Assembly: GCF_030161095.1 (NCBI RefSeq)
Contig: NZ_BSPP01000001.1
Span: 1-64,000, forward strand
Direction of reading: 5' to 3'
Length of the DNA: 64,000 bases
Source: Cypionkella aquatica
GTDB lineage: Bacteria > Pseudomonadota > Alphaproteobacteria > Rhodobacterales > Rhodobacteraceae
The position numbers and the translations under genes were made by a program. The notes below the pieces were generated by a model. The model ran no database searches, was not told the origin of the DNA, and was given only the letters and a program-made list of their open reading frames with translations. How positions within the stretch are numbered: the stretch's first letter is position 1; each line of letters begins with the position of its first letter. Shown here one piece after another: positions 17,832-27,015 of this stretch.

Positions 17832-19316
17832 ATGATCAAACTGCACAACACCAAGACGCGGAAGAAAGAAGATTTCACGCCGATTGATGCAGAAAACGTG
17901 CGGATGTATGTCTGCGGCCCGACAGTTTACGATCGCGCCCATCTTGGCAATGGCCGCCCGGTGGTGGTGTTTGACGTGCTGTATCGCCTGCTGCGCCACG
18001 TTTACGGGGCTGAACATGTCACCTACGTGCGCAATTTCACCGATGTGGACGACAAGATCAACGCCACCGCCTTGGCCCGGCAACAGGCAGGGGCTGCGGG
18101 TTCGCTGGAAGATCTGATCCGCGAGCGGACCGAGGAAACCATCCAGTGGTATCATGACGATATGGATGCTTTGGGGGCGCTGCGGCCCAATCATGCGCCG
18201 CGCGCGACCGAATATATCGGCCCGATGGTGTCAATGATCGAGGGGCTGATCGCGGGTGGCCATGCCTATGCCGTTGAAGGGCATGTGCTTTTCCGCGTGC
18301 GGTCCTACAAGAATTACGGTGCGCTGTCTGGCCGTTCTGTCGACGACATGATTGCAGGCGCGCGGGTCGAGGTCGCCCCCTATAAAGAAGACCCGATGGA
18401 TTTCGTGCTTTGGAAACCTTCGTCTGGGGATGAGCCGGGTTGGAACAGCCCTTGGGGCCGGGGTCGTCCGGGCTGGCATATCGAATGTTCCGCGATGAGT
18501 TACGAATTGCTGGGGTCGTCGTTCGACATCCACGGTGGCGGCTTGGATCTGCAATTCCCGCATCATGAGAACGAAATCGCCCAAAGCTGCTGCGCCCATC
18601 CGGGGGCGGATTTCGCGCGGGTCTGGATGCACAATGAGATGTTGCAGGTGGAGGGCAAGAAGATGTCCAAGTCCTTGGGCAACTTCTTCACCGTGCGGGA
18701 TTTGCTCGATCAGGGCTATCCGGGGGAAGTGATCCGGATGGTGTATCTGGGGACGCATTACTCCAAGCCGATGGACTGGACGAAGGAGAGGGCGGAGCAG
18801 GAAGAAAAGACCTGTGACCTCCTCATGCGCGCTATGCAGATTGCCGAAGGTTACGGCGCTATTCCAAGCCAAACGCTAGAGCATGTGACAGACCAAATTT
18901 CATCGGCACTGCGTGATGACCTCAATACAAGTCAGGCGTTAACGTCACTTGTTAGTGAGGCGAGGGTTATCACAAAATTTGCGGATGGAACATTGAGCAT
19001 CGACGGAACAGAGTTGTCATCCGTTATCAAAGAACATGGCGACAGCTTTTTAACGGCCTTGGATGTCTTTGGCCTGCTAGATTTGCTTCGTAAAAGGGCC
19101 GCTAGAAAGACACGGAACGATGCGTTTTTAACGGCATACTTGGACAAAATGGTTCAACTGCGTGTTGCCGCTATGAAGCAGAAAGACTTCAGTTCAGTTG
19201 ATGCATTGAAGATGCTTCTTCAAGAGGCTGGGGTAGAAGTTAGGATTTCAAAAGAAAAGATTGAACTTATCCCCGGATCCAACTTCGACGCCACCAAACT
19301 CGAGTCCCTCAAATGA
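17832..19316 (+). CDS. cysS: Cysteinyl-tRNA synthetase with compositionally foreign C-terminal domain
   Basis: Charges tRNA-Cys. The 494-residue product has the zinc ligands Cys28 (VCGPTVYD), Cys219 (HIECSAM) and the HHENE pair, the HIGH-equivalent HLGN at 37-40 and KMSKS at 277-281. The start at 17832 is chosen for GAGGG upstream and the usual MIKLHNT opening. From about residue 337 (position 18840) to about 480 (19265) the GC content drops to about 46 percent by hand count, against nearly 70 percent in sampled catalytic-domain stretches, then recovers for the last dozen codons. This block is the anticodon-binding part, so the gene looks mosaic but intact. The stop overlaps cimA by 4 bases. 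Confidence 0.95.
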   Translation: MIKLHNTKTRKKEDFTPIDAENVRMYVCGPTVYDRAHLGNGRPVVVFDVLYRLLRHVYGAEHVTYVRNFTDVDDKINATALARQQAGAAGSLEDLIRERTEETIQWYHDDMDALGALRPNHAPRATEYIGPMVSMIEGLIAGGHAYAVEGHVLFRVRSYKNYGALSGRSVDDMIAGARVEVAPYKEDPMDFVLWKPSSGDEPGWNSPWGRGRPGWHIECSAMSYELLGSSFDIHGGGLDLQFPHHENEIAQSCCAHPGADFARVWMHNEMLQVEGKKMSKSLGNFFTVRDLLDQGYPGEVIRMVYLGTHYSKPMDWTKERAEQEEKTCDLLMRAMQIAEGYGAIPSQTLEHVTDQISSALRDDLNTSQALTSLVSEARVITKFADGTLSIDGTELSSVIKEHGDSFLTALDVFGLLDLLRKRAARKTRNDAFLTAYLDKMVQLRVAAMKQKDFSSVDALKMLLQEAGVEVRISKEKIELIPGSNFDATKLESLK

Positions 19317-20935
19317 CCCGAGAGCGCCTCTATTTGTTCGACACCACTCTGCGCGATGGCCAGCAAACCCAAGGCGTGCAGTTCTCAACTGCCGAGAAAC
19401 GCCAGATTGCCACGGCGCTCGATGCGTTAGGCGTGGATTACATCGAGGGCGGGTGGCCGGGGGCGAATCCGACCGATTCCGAGTTTTTCGCCCATGCGCC
19501 GCGCACGCGGGCGACCATGACGGCGTTTGGCATGACCAAGCGGGTCGGGCGCTCAGCTGAAAACGACGATGTGCTGGCGGCGGTGCTGGATGCGGGCACG
19601 CCTGCGGTCTGTCTGGTAGGCAAGACCCATGAGTTTCACGTCGCCACCGCGCTGGGTGTTTCCTTAGAGGAAAATTGGGAGGCGATTGCGGCGTCGTTCA
19701 CACACGTCATCGCCAAGGGCCGCGAAGCTTTGTTTGACGCCGAGCATTTCTTCGATGGCTACCGCGTCAATCCTGAATATGCGCTGTCTTGCCTGCGCGC
19801 GGCCTTTGATGCGGGTGCGCGATGGATCGTTCTTTGCGACACCAACGGTGGCACCTTGCCGTCTGAGGTCGGCCGCGTGGTGGCCGAAGTGATCGCTGCT
19901 GGCATCCCCGGTGATCGGTTGGGCATCCATTGTCACGATGACACTGGCAACGCCGTGGCGAACTCTTTGGCGGCGGTGGAGGCCGGGGCGCGGCAGATTC
20001 AGGGTACTCTGAACGGCTTGGGCGAGCGCTGCGGCAATGCAAATCTGGTCACTCTGATACCGACGCTTTTGTTGAAAGAGCCGTTTGCCAGTCAGTTACA
20101 AATCGGGGTAACAACCGAGGCTCTTTCCGGACTTGTACGTTTGTCCCGCTCCCTGGATGACATTTTGAACCGCGTGCCAAACCGTGCGGCACCCTATGTC
20201 GGGGCCAGCGCCTTTGCCCACAAGGCTGGCCTGCATGCCAGCGCTATTCTAAAGAACCCAAGCACTTACGAGCATATCGCGCCTGAGCTGATTGGCAATG
20301 AGCGTATCATTCCGATGTCGAACCAAGCCGGCCAGTCCAACCTGCGCGCCCGCTTGGTTTCAGCGGGAATTGAAGTGGCCGCAGGCGATCCAAGACTGGG
20401 CCGCATCCTGGAGATCATCAAGGAACGCGAAGATCAGGGCTATGCTTACGACAGCGCTCAGGCCAGCTTTGAGTTGGTGGCGCGCAAGGAACTGGGCCTG
20501 CTGCCCGCGTTCTTCGAGGTCAAGCGGTATCGGGTGACGGTAGAGCGGCGCAAGAACAAATATGATCGTATGGTCAGCCTGTCCGAAGCCGTGGTGGTGG
20601 TAAAGATCGGCGATCAGAAGATGCTATCGGTCAGCGAAAGCATGGATGAAACCGGCACCGATCGCGGCCCGGTCAATGCCTTGTCCAAAGCTTTGGCGAA
20701 AGATCTGGGGCCGTATCAGGGCATGATTGATGATCTGCGCTTGGTCGACTTTAAGGTGCGGATCACGCAAGGCGGGACCGAGGCCGTGACTCGGGTGATT
20801 ATTGACAGTGAAGACGCACAGGGGCGGCGGTGGTCGACGGTTGGCGTCTCGGCCAACATCGTCGACGCTTCGTTTGAGGCGCTGCTGGATGCGATCAACT
20901 GGAAACTGATCCGCGATATTGGGGTGCCGGTGTGA
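19313..20935 (+). CDS. cimA: (R)-citramalate synthase
   Basis: Condenses pyruvate with acetyl-CoA to citramalate, a threonine-independent route to 2-oxobutyrate and isoleucine. The 540-residue protein has the HMGL-like TIM barrel with [12 protein letters not shown] near the start, metal-binding [13 protein letters not shown], and the [15 protein letters not shown] motif, then a LeuA-type allosteric domain in the last about 130 residues. Length and the QTQGVQFS variant fit the CimA subgroup better than LeuA. ATGA overlaps join it to cysS upstream, and a GTGA overlap joins it to the next gene. Confidence 0.9.
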   Translation: MTRERLYLFDTTLRDGQQTQGVQFSTAEKRQIATALDALGVDYIEGGWPGANPTDSEFFAHAPRTRATMTAFGMTKRVGRSAENDDVLAAVLDAGTPAVCLVGKTHEFHVATALGVSLEENWEAIAASFTHVIAKGREALFDAEHFFDGYRVNPEYALSCLRAAFDAGARWIVLCDTNGGTLPSEVGRVVAEVIAAGIPGDRLGIHCHDDTGNAVANSLAAVEAGARQIQGTLNGLGERCGNANLVTLIPTLLLKEPFASQLQIGVTTEALSGLVRLSRSLDDILNRVPNRAAPYVGASAFAHKAGLHASAILKNPSTYEHIAPELIGNERIIPMSNQAGQSNLRARLVSAGIEVAAGDPRLGRILEIIKEREDQGYAYDSAQASFELVARKELGLLPAFFEVKRYRVTVERRKNKYDRMVSLSEAVVVVKIGDQKMLSVSESMDETGTDRGPVNALSKALAKDLGPYQGMIDDLRLVDFKVRITQGGTEAVTRVIIDSEDAQGRRWSTVGVSANIVDASFEALLDAINWKLIRDIGVPV

Positions 20936-21693
20936 GCTTGCAAGCCTGCGCCGATTTGGTTGAGCGCGGCGATGCCGACCGATTTGCGGCGGTGATGGCG
21001 GCTCCGATCAATCTGCGGGGACGGTTGTGGCCGTTGTATGCGTTCAATCTTGAAATTGCGCGCGCGCCTTGGGTGACGAAAGAGCCGATGATCGCTGAGA
21101 TGCGGCTGCAATGGTGGCGCGATGTGGTGGCGGAAAAGGCTCCTCGGGCGCATGAGGTGGCGGGGCCGTTGCACGATCTGATCGGGGCGGCTGGCTTGGA
21201 TGTGGCGGTGTTGGACCGGATGGCGGCGGCGCGGGTTTGGGATATTTACAGCGATGCGTTCGAGGATCAGGCCGCGTTTGATCGCTATATTGAGGACAGC
21301 GCTGCGGGGTTGATGTGGCTGGCGGCGCGGTCTTGTGGGGCGCCGGATCAGGCAGAGCGGGCGGTGCGGGATTATGGCTGGGCATCGGGGCTTGCGAATT
21401 TTTTGTGGGCCGTGCCGGGGCTGGAGCAGCGCGGACGGCGGCCTTTGGTGGATGGGCGGCCGGGGGCTGTGAGGGATTTGGCGGCGCGTGGGCTGGAGAA
21501 GATCAGGCAGGCGCGGCGCTCTGAGATCAGGCTAGGGGCAGCCGCGCCGGCCTTGCTGGCGGGATGGCAGGCCGAGGCATTGTTGCGCCAGGTTGTGGCC
21601 GATCCGATGGTGGTGGCAGAGGGTCGTCTGGGTCTGTCGGAATTTCAGCGGCGTGGTCTGTTGCTGTGGCAAGGATTGACCGGGCGTTGGTGA
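20932..21693 (+). CDS. Squalene/phytoene synthase-family protein, probably non-catalytic (NDUFAF6-like)
   Basis: A 253-residue all-helical protein of the squalene/phytoene synthase fold. The opening LRGRLWPLYAFNLEIARAPW and MRLQWWRDVV are typical, but the first aspartate-rich motif (DDxxD) is absent, arguing against prenyl-transferase activity. Proteins of this subgroup in alphaproteobacteria resemble NDUFAF6, a complex I assembly factor. It starts with GTG overlapping the cimA stop, so it is translationally coupled. The true role is inferred only. Confidence 0.75.
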   Translation: MSLQACADLVERGDADRFAAVMAAPINLRGRLWPLYAFNLEIARAPWVTKEPMIAEMRLQWWRDVVAEKAPRAHEVAGPLHDLIGAAGLDVAVLDRMAAARVWDIYSDAFEDQAAFDRYIEDSAAGLMWLAARSCGAPDQAERAVRDYGWASGLANFLWAVPGLEQRGRRPLVDGRPGAVRDLAARGLEKIRQARRSEIRLGAAAPALLAGWQAEALLRQVVADPMVVAEGRLGLSEFQRRGLLLWQGLTGRW

Positions 21694-21694
21694 G

Positions 21695-21710
21695 TGTCCA
21701 CGCGTGGACA
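21695..21710. repeat. Perfect palindrome TGTCC-N6-GGACA, copy 1
   Basis: The 16-base sequence TGTCCACGCGTGGACA lies directly after the stop codon of the squalene/phytoene synthase-like gene, in the 69-base gap before a convergent gene. It shares the TGTCC-N6-GGACA frame with two palindromes at 58847 and 58873. It has no loop and no T-run, so a protein-binding site is more likely than a terminator. Confidence 0.5.
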
Positions 21711-21762
21711 GCTTTCCGATCACGATAAATCAAGGACTTAACAGGGCCTTGGTAACGCTTTG

Positions 21763-22215
21763 TTAAGACTTCGCCGCAAGATCAAACGCATAGCGCAGGC
21801 CCGAAATCGGGGCGGGCGTGAAACCTTGCGATAGATAAAACGCCTGCGCGAAGTCATTTCCCGGCAGGGTTGACACCGTGACGTAGCTTGCTGTTTTTTT
21901 GCGGGCGTAGTCCAAACTTGCTGCCAAAAGCGCCTTGCCGATACCGCCGCCGCGTTCGTCCGGACAAACGTACAGGTGGTGCAGATCCATGCCGCGCTGG
22001 CCATATTGCAGCCGTGCCAGTTGGGTCAAAGCGGCGTAGCCGAGCAGGCGACGGCGATCTTCAAACACCAAGGCGTGGAGCCAAGGTGCAGGGCCAAACA
22101 GATCACGCTGCAGGTTGGCAACCGTCGCCGTCGCGGTATCGCCGTGATGCTCGGCAAGCGCGTGGACCATCTTGCACAACTGCTGCAGATCAGCCGGGGT
22201 GGCGGCGCGGATCAT
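21763..22215 (-). CDS. GNAT-family N-acetyltransferase
   Basis: A 150-residue acetyltransferase. The acetyl-CoA pyrophosphate-binding motif A reads MDLHHLYVCPDERGGGIGKALLAASLDYA, followed by motif B AQAFYLSQGFTP. The substrate is not identifiable; size and pattern match the many small-molecule or diamine-type acetyltransferases. It begins 3 bases after the MFS gene's stop, so both probably form one transcript. Confidence 0.85.
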   Translation of the reverse strand: MIRAATPADLQQLCKMVHALAEHHGDTATATVANLQRDLFGPAPWLHALVFEDRRRLLGYAALTQLARLQYGQRGMDLHHLYVCPDERGGGIGKALLAASLDYARKKTASYVTVSTLPGNDFAQAFYLSQGFTPAPISGLRYAFDLAAKS

Positions 22216-22218
22216 GGC

Positions 22219-23427
22219 TTAGCGGGTCTCACGCGGGCGCAAGGCCAGCCAGATCAGCGCGCCCCCGGCCAGCACGAGAAATGGCAGCATTGCCATGTTC
22301 ACCGCTTGCCAGCCCGCCTGAACCGAGCTGCCCGAGCAGTTCATCAAGCCGCCCGACGAAAAGCTGGCCATGGTGACGCCGCCAAATACGATAAGGTCGT
22401 TCATGCCCTGCATCCGGCCCCGCTCGGCCGGGGTGATCAGAGTGGTGAGCATGGTGGTGGCACCGATGAAGGCAAAATTCCAGCCAAAACCCAGCAGCAT
22501 CAGCGCGGCGAAGAAGTTGAACAGATCGACCCCGGCCATAGCGACGGCTCCGGCGGCGGCGAGGATGATCAGGCCAGTGGCCATCACTTTTTGCGCCCCA
22601 AAGCGGTTGATGATATTGCCGGTGACGAAGGACGGCGCATACATCGCCAAGACATGCCCCATCACCACATTGGCAGCGTCTGATTTCAGATACCCACAGC
22701 CGACGACGGCCAAAGGCGACGAGGTCATCACCAGATTCATCAATGCGTAAGAGACCGTGGCGACAATCACCGTGACCGCGATGGCTGGGGTGCGGATCAA
22801 CTGGCCGCGGCTACGACCTTGATCCATGCCCGTGGTGGTGGCGCTGGGTTTTGGGATGCGCAGCAAGCCAAACAAAAACACCCCGACGCAGTTCAGCACG
22901 ATCACCGTGAGGTAAGTGCCAAGGAAAGGTATCACCATGATGTCATTGGTCAGTTTGACCAGCTCTGGCCCGACGATGGCAGAGAGCAGCCCCCCGGCCA
23001 TCACCCAGGAAATCGCTTTGGGGCGGAAACTGTCCGAAGCGGTATCGGCGGCGGCGAAGCGGTAAAAGCCTTGCGCCGACATATAGATGCCGGAGAACAA
23101 GCCGCCCAGAACGAAGAGCGCAAAAGAGCTGTACAGCAGGCCGACAGCGCTGATGCTGGCCCCCAAGGTGCCACCCAGCGTGCCGATGATGAAGCCGGCG
23201 CGGCGGCCATAGCGGGCCATAAAGGCGGAAATTGGTGTGGCGGTCAGCATCGAGCCGATCACCATGGCCGAGATCGGCAGGGTGGCCCAGCACGGGTTGG
23301 GGGCGAGGCTTTGGCCAGCGAGGCCCGCGATAATGAACATCATCGGCAGTTGCGCGCCAAGAATGGCTTGGGAAGCAACGAGCACATAGACGTTGCGGCG
23401 GGCGAGGCTGTCTTGATCGGTCATCAT
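22219..23427 (-). CDS. MFS transporter
   Basis: A 402-residue inner-membrane transporter with about 12 hydrophobic segments and the MFS loop 2-3 pattern FMARYGRRAGFIIGTLGG. A second related loop, NIINRFGAQKVMATG, marks the second half, showing the two-fold repeat. Two ATGs (23427, 23424) are possible starts. The cargo cannot be told from the sequence; the neighbouring GNAT gene in the same transcript could modify the exported or imported compound. Confidence 0.87.
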   Translation of the reverse strand: MMTDQDSLARRNVYVLVASQAILGAQLPMMFIIAGLAGQSLAPNPCWATLPISAMVIGSMLTATPISAFMARYGRRAGFIIGTLGGTLGASISAVGLLYSSFALFVLGGLFSGIYMSAQGFYRFAAADTASDSFRPKAISWVMAGGLLSAIVGPELVKLTNDIMVIPFLGTYLTVIVLNCVGVFLFGLLRIPKPSATTTGMDQGRSRGQLIRTPAIAVTVIVATVSYALMNLVMTSSPLAVVGCGYLKSDAANVVMGHVLAMYAPSFVTGNIINRFGAQKVMATGLIILAAAGAVAMAGVDLFNFFAALMLLGFGWNFAFIGATTMLTTLITPAERGRMQGMNDLIVFGGVTMASFSSGGLMNCSGSSVQAGWQAVNMAMLPFLVLAGGALIWLALRPRETR

Positions 23428-23508
23428 GTGCCATCGGTAGGCATCGGTTTCGGGCTGGGCAAGGGGGATTCGCTCTGGCCTTATGGAATGGCGCGGGGTG
23501 GAGGGGTG

Positions 23509-24153
23509 ATGGCTGCGGAAATCAGTGTTGGGCGGATCATTGAAAGTCTGGATTGCGTGGCAGAGGGGGCTGCGTGGCTGTCAGCGTCGGATGCGCGGTT
23601 TGCGCAGGCGTTGACGGTGGTGGGCGCTCTGCCGCTGCGGCGTCATGCCGATGGCTTTACCGCGCTGTTGGATGCGATTGTCGGTCAGCAGGTGTCTGTG
23701 GCCTCGGCCAATGCGATCTGGGCGCGGATGGAAGCTGCGGGCGTGGTCAGTTTTGACGGGGTTCTGGCTGCCACGGATGAGGAATTGCGCGCTGTTGGGC
23801 TGTCACGGCAAAAGGCGCGCTATGCCAAGGTTTTGGCGGGGTCTGGTATTGATTTCATGGCTTTGCGCGGCAAAGCTGATGAGGCTGTGATCGCAGAATT
23901 GGTGGCGGTGCCAGGGATCGGGCGTTGGACCGCCGAGATTTATGCGATGTTTGCTTTGGGGCGGGCGGATGTCTTCGCGCCGGGCGATCTGGCGTTGCAA
24001 GAAGGCGCCAAGCTGCTGTTCGGGCTGGAGGTGCGGCCCTCGGAAAAGGTGCTGCGCGGCATGGCCGAGGCGTGGAGCCCGTGGCGATCGGTTGCGGCCC
24101 GGGTGCTATGGGCTTATTATCATGTGGTAAAATCGCGGGAAGGTATCCGATGA
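23509..24153 (+). CDS. alkA: DNA-3-methyladenine glycosylase II (AlkA family)
   Basis: A 214-residue base-excision repair glycosylase of the helix-hairpin-helix superfamily. ALLDAIVGQQVSVASANAIW opens the domain; LVAVPGIGRWTAEIYAMFALGRADVFAPGDLALQ carries the HhH and the catalytic Asp in PGD. It is shorter than E. coli AlkA because it lacks the N-terminal domain. GGAGGGG precedes the ATG at 23509; the frame is open upstream but without good codons. It overlaps the esterase gene by 4 bases. Confidence 0.9.
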   Translation: MAAEISVGRIIESLDCVAEGAAWLSASDARFAQALTVVGALPLRRHADGFTALLDAIVGQQVSVASANAIWARMEAAGVVSFDGVLAATDEELRAVGLSRQKARYAKVLAGSGIDFMALRGKADEAVIAELVAVPGIGRWTAEIYAMFALGRADVFAPGDLALQEGAKLLFGLEVRPSEKVLRGMAEAWSPWRSVAARVLWAYYHVVKSREGIR

Positions 24154-24809
24154 GGGAATTGAAGTTCGGCCGGGTGGCGGCAGTTTCTGGTGTTACCCAA
24201 AGCATGGTTGTGTTTGTGCATGGCTATGGCGCAGATGGCGCGGATCTTTTGGGGCTGGCGGAATCGTTGGGTCCGCATCTGCCCAATACGGTGTTTTACG
24301 CCCCGGATGCACCCGAGGCGTGTGCGGGCAATCCGTTTGGCCGGCAATGGTTTGGTATTCCGCGCTTTGATGGATCAAGCGAGGCGGATGCCAAGGCTGG
24401 CTTGGCCCGCTCAGCAGAGGATTTGAACGGGTTTCTGGATGCGCAATTGAGCGCTGAAGGATTGCTTCCCGAAGCATTGGTGCTGGTGGGCTTCAGCCAA
24501 GGCGCGATGATGAGCCTGCATGTCGCACCTCGGCGCGACGTGGCGGTGGGCGGTGTGGTGGCGATATCAGGAAAGATGATGTTTCCCGATACATTGCAGG
24601 CTGAAGCTAAGGTAAAGCCTGAAGTGTTGTTGGTGCATGGCGATCAAGACCCGGTGGTGCCGTTTGACGAAATGCAGGCGGCGGGAAATGCTTTGGTTGC
24701 CAATGGCTTTGCGACCTATGGTCATGTGATGAAGGGTACCGGGCATGGCATTGCGCCCGATGGCTTGCAGGTGGCGCTGAGCTTTATTGCGGATCGGTTG
24801 GGCGTCTAG
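24150..24809 (+). CDS. Carboxylesterase/phospholipase-family alpha/beta hydrolase
   Basis: A 219-residue serine hydrolase of the short carboxylesterase (acyl-protein thioesterase-like) family. The oxyanion region is HGYGADGADLLGLAE, the nucleophile is in GFSQGAMMSLH, the acid in HGDQDPVVP and the His in GHGI near the C-terminus. Its start overlaps the alkA stop (ATGA). It converges on glk with a 4-base overlap of stop codons. Natural substrate unknown. Confidence 0.88.
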   Translation: MRELKFGRVAAVSGVTQSMVVFVHGYGADGADLLGLAESLGPHLPNTVFYAPDAPEACAGNPFGRQWFGIPRFDGSSEADAKAGLARSAEDLNGFLDAQLSAEGLLPEALVLVGFSQGAMMSLHVAPRRDVAVGGVVAISGKMMFPDTLQAEAKVKPEVLLVHGDQDPVVPFDEMQAAGNALVANGFATYGHVMKGTGHGIAPDGLQVALSFIADRLGV

Positions 24810-25777
24810 TCGCGCCCACCGCTGGCAAGGAAGGCGGCGCAGCCAGTCAAAGCAGCAAAGTCATCCTCGACCGCAAACACCGCGAAGCTTTGCATGAATT
24901 CGGCAAAGCGTCCCTTGGTGCGGAAGGCCTGCGTCAGGTTCATCTCGTCCATATAGGGCACCATGGCGCGGGCGACGCCGCCGATCAGGTAGATGCCACC
25001 GAAGGGCAGATGGATCAGCGCGAGATTGCCAAGCTCTTGCCCCAGCAAGTGCATGTAAAGCTTGGCAGTTTCCCGCGCCAAAGGCTCACCCGCAGCAAGA
25101 GCGGTCATGATGTCGGCGGCTTTCAGATCTTGCAAAGCCCCGGCTTCGGTGGTGATGAAGGCATGCACGCGCTCCAACCCACGGCCCGCCAGAACATCCT
25201 CGACCCCGGCATAGCCGTGCGCATTGGCACCCGTATGGGCGACGAACCGCGACAGGCGGAAGTCTTGTTCGGTTTGCACCGGCATTGCGATATGGCCACA
25301 TTCCGAGGGTGCCACCAAGCGGCCCTGCGCGGTATCATGCACGGGTGCGGCGTTCATTCCGGTGCCAACCCCCACCACCAACATCGCCGCCCCCGCGGTT
25401 TGCGGACCGGGGATCAAGGGACGCAGAAATTCGGGCGCGATATGGCCCAAAGCGTGGCCCTGTGCCTGCAGATCGTTGAGGATCGCGGTCTGGGCCGCCC
25501 CGGTGGCCCGGATCAGCAGGGCGGCATCAATCACCCACGACAGGTTGGTCATAACCGCCACACCATCGCGCACCGGGCCTGCCGCTGCGACGCAGGTGCC
25601 GTCCACTGATTTCAGACCCTCTTCAGCCATATACCGCGCCAAAACCGGCTCCAGGCTGGTGAATTCGGCATTGGCATAGCGGCGGATGCTGGCCGGGCGC
25701 ACGACTTTGCCATCGGCCAAAGCCACGCGGGTGTTGGTGCCACCGATGTCAGCGACTAGGGCGAGTGGGGTTGGCAT
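24806..25777 (-). CDS. glk: Glucokinase
   Basis: Phosphorylates glucose with ATP. The 323-residue product belongs to the bacterial Glk family: phosphate-1 motif ADIGGTNTRVALAD at the N-terminus, the substrate region AAAGPVRDGVAVMTNLSWVID, ILNDLQAQGHAL, and the adenosine motif GGIYLIGGVARAM. It lies 48 bases downstream of a LacI-family regulator on the same strand, so both are likely co-transcribed and the regulator probably answers to a sugar. Confidence 0.92.
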   Translation of the reverse strand: MPTPLALVADIGGTNTRVALADGKVVRPASIRRYANAEFTSLEPVLARYMAEEGLKSVDGTCVAAAGPVRDGVAVMTNLSWVIDAALLIRATGAAQTAILNDLQAQGHALGHIAPEFLRPLIPGPQTAGAAMLVVGVGTGMNAAPVHDTAQGRLVAPSECGHIAMPVQTEQDFRLSRFVAHTGANAHGYAGVEDVLAGRGLERVHAFITTEAGALQDLKAADIMTALAAGEPLARETAKLYMHLLGQELGNLALIHLPFGGIYLIGGVARAMVPYMDEMNLTQAFRTKGRFAEFMQSFAVFAVEDDFAALTGCAAFLASGGRD

Positions 25778-25825
25778 CGGTTACCTCATTGTCTTAACTT
25801 TGGCCCGCAGGCTGTTGATTACAGG

Positions 25826-26854
25826 CTATTTACGCGGGGCAGGGCCAGTGGATTGGCCAAGGATGAGATCGGCCTCTAGCAAGCGATGCAACGGGCCTTG
25901 GGCGGGGTCTGCGATCAGCGCCAACAGCATTTCCGCAGCGATCCGGCCTGCATCGCGCACCGACGACCGGGTGGCGGTGAAAATCGGCAGCTCGTCACCG
26001 TTGCGCAGATAGCTCAATTCGTCGTCAAAGATGATCACCGAGACATCGCGGCCCAGCTTCAGCCCCTGACCCTCAATCGCCCTGCGCACACCCATGCCCG
26101 ACAACATCGACGCCGCAACAAAAGCTGTCGGCGGATTATCCAACGCCAGCATATGCTTGGCCGCGCGATAGCCCGAAAGCTCGGTCATCTCGTCGCTGGC
26201 CATCAGGGCAGGGTCGGCGGCAATCGTGCGGCCTGCCAGCGCGTCAAGATAGCCAGTGCGGCGGCGGATCGCGAAATCCATATCCTCGCGGCCATTGACC
26301 AAAGCAACGCGGGCATGGCCAAGATCGAGCAGAAATTCGGTGGCGCGCAGGAAGGCGCGGCGGTTGTTGACATCGACCCAAGAATAATCGGTTTCAATGC
26401 CAGTGGCGCGGCCATGCGTGACAAACGGCAGCCCAAGCGCGCGCAGGCTTTCGATGCGCGGATCGTAGGTGCGCACCGCATGCACGATCACGCCGTCAAC
26501 AGCACCGCGTGACTTCAGATCGCGGTAAGCGGCAGCCTCGGCGTCGTCGGCGACCACGGACAGCAGCATGTCATAGCCGTTGGCGGCATAAATCTCACCC
26601 GCGCCGGCTATGAAATCGGCGAAAATCGGGTTCATGATCTCGGATTTCGTGGCCACTGGAAATACGTGGCCTACTGCCAAAGCCCGCCCGGTGGCAAGCC
26701 GGATGGCGCGGGTGTTCGGGCGGTAATTGTAACGCTTGGCGGCGGCAACGATACGCTCGCGCGTGACATCATTAACCTCAGGGTAACCGTTCAGCGCGCG
26801 GCTGACGGTTGTAGGAGAGAGGTTAAGTTTTTGCGCTAGTTCTTTGAGGTTCAT
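25826..26854 (-). CDS. LacI-family transcriptional regulator
   Basis: A 342-residue repressor with an N-terminal helix-turn-helix, MNLKELAQKLNLSPTTVSRALNGYPEVNDVTRERI, the hinge helix around NTRAIRLATGRA and a periplasmic-binding-protein-like effector domain. The pattern resembles AglR-type regulators of alpha-glucoside use. The start at 26854 gives the standard N-terminus; a GTG at 26896 would add 14 residues. The gene precedes glk. No palindromic operator is obvious in its own upstream region, which holds an imperfect TTTGCAGA direct repeat near 26949-26967. Confidence 0.9.
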   Translation of the reverse strand: MNLKELAQKLNLSPTTVSRALNGYPEVNDVTRERIVAAAKRYNYRPNTRAIRLATGRALAVGHVFPVATKSEIMNPIFADFIAGAGEIYAANGYDMLLSVVADDAEAAAYRDLKSRGAVDGVIVHAVRTYDPRIESLRALGLPFVTHGRATGIETDYSWVDVNNRRAFLRATEFLLDLGHARVALVNGREDMDFAIRRRTGYLDALAGRTIAADPALMASDEMTELSGYRAAKHMLALDNPPTAFVAASMLSGMGVRRAIEGQGLKLGRDVSVIIFDDELSYLRNGDELPIFTATRSSVRDAGRIAAEMLLALIADPAQGPLHRLLEADLILGQSTGPAPRK

Positions 26855-27015
26855 CGCAATTTTGTTGGCCAAAGGGTCACGGTTGCGCAGGGACACTAAC
26901 CGCGGTGGGCGATGCGGTCAAAGTGTTTGAGCGGGCTTGACGGAAATCTTTGCAGAATTTTGCAGATTATCGTTTTTTCAGTGGGTTATACTGCGTGACT
27001 TGATCCAAAGCGGTA

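Noticed and set aside
22819-23508. A long N-terminal extension of the alkA frame
   Set aside because: It is antisense to the MFS gene; the ATG at 23509 has a strong ribosome site and gives the normal AlkA-type length.
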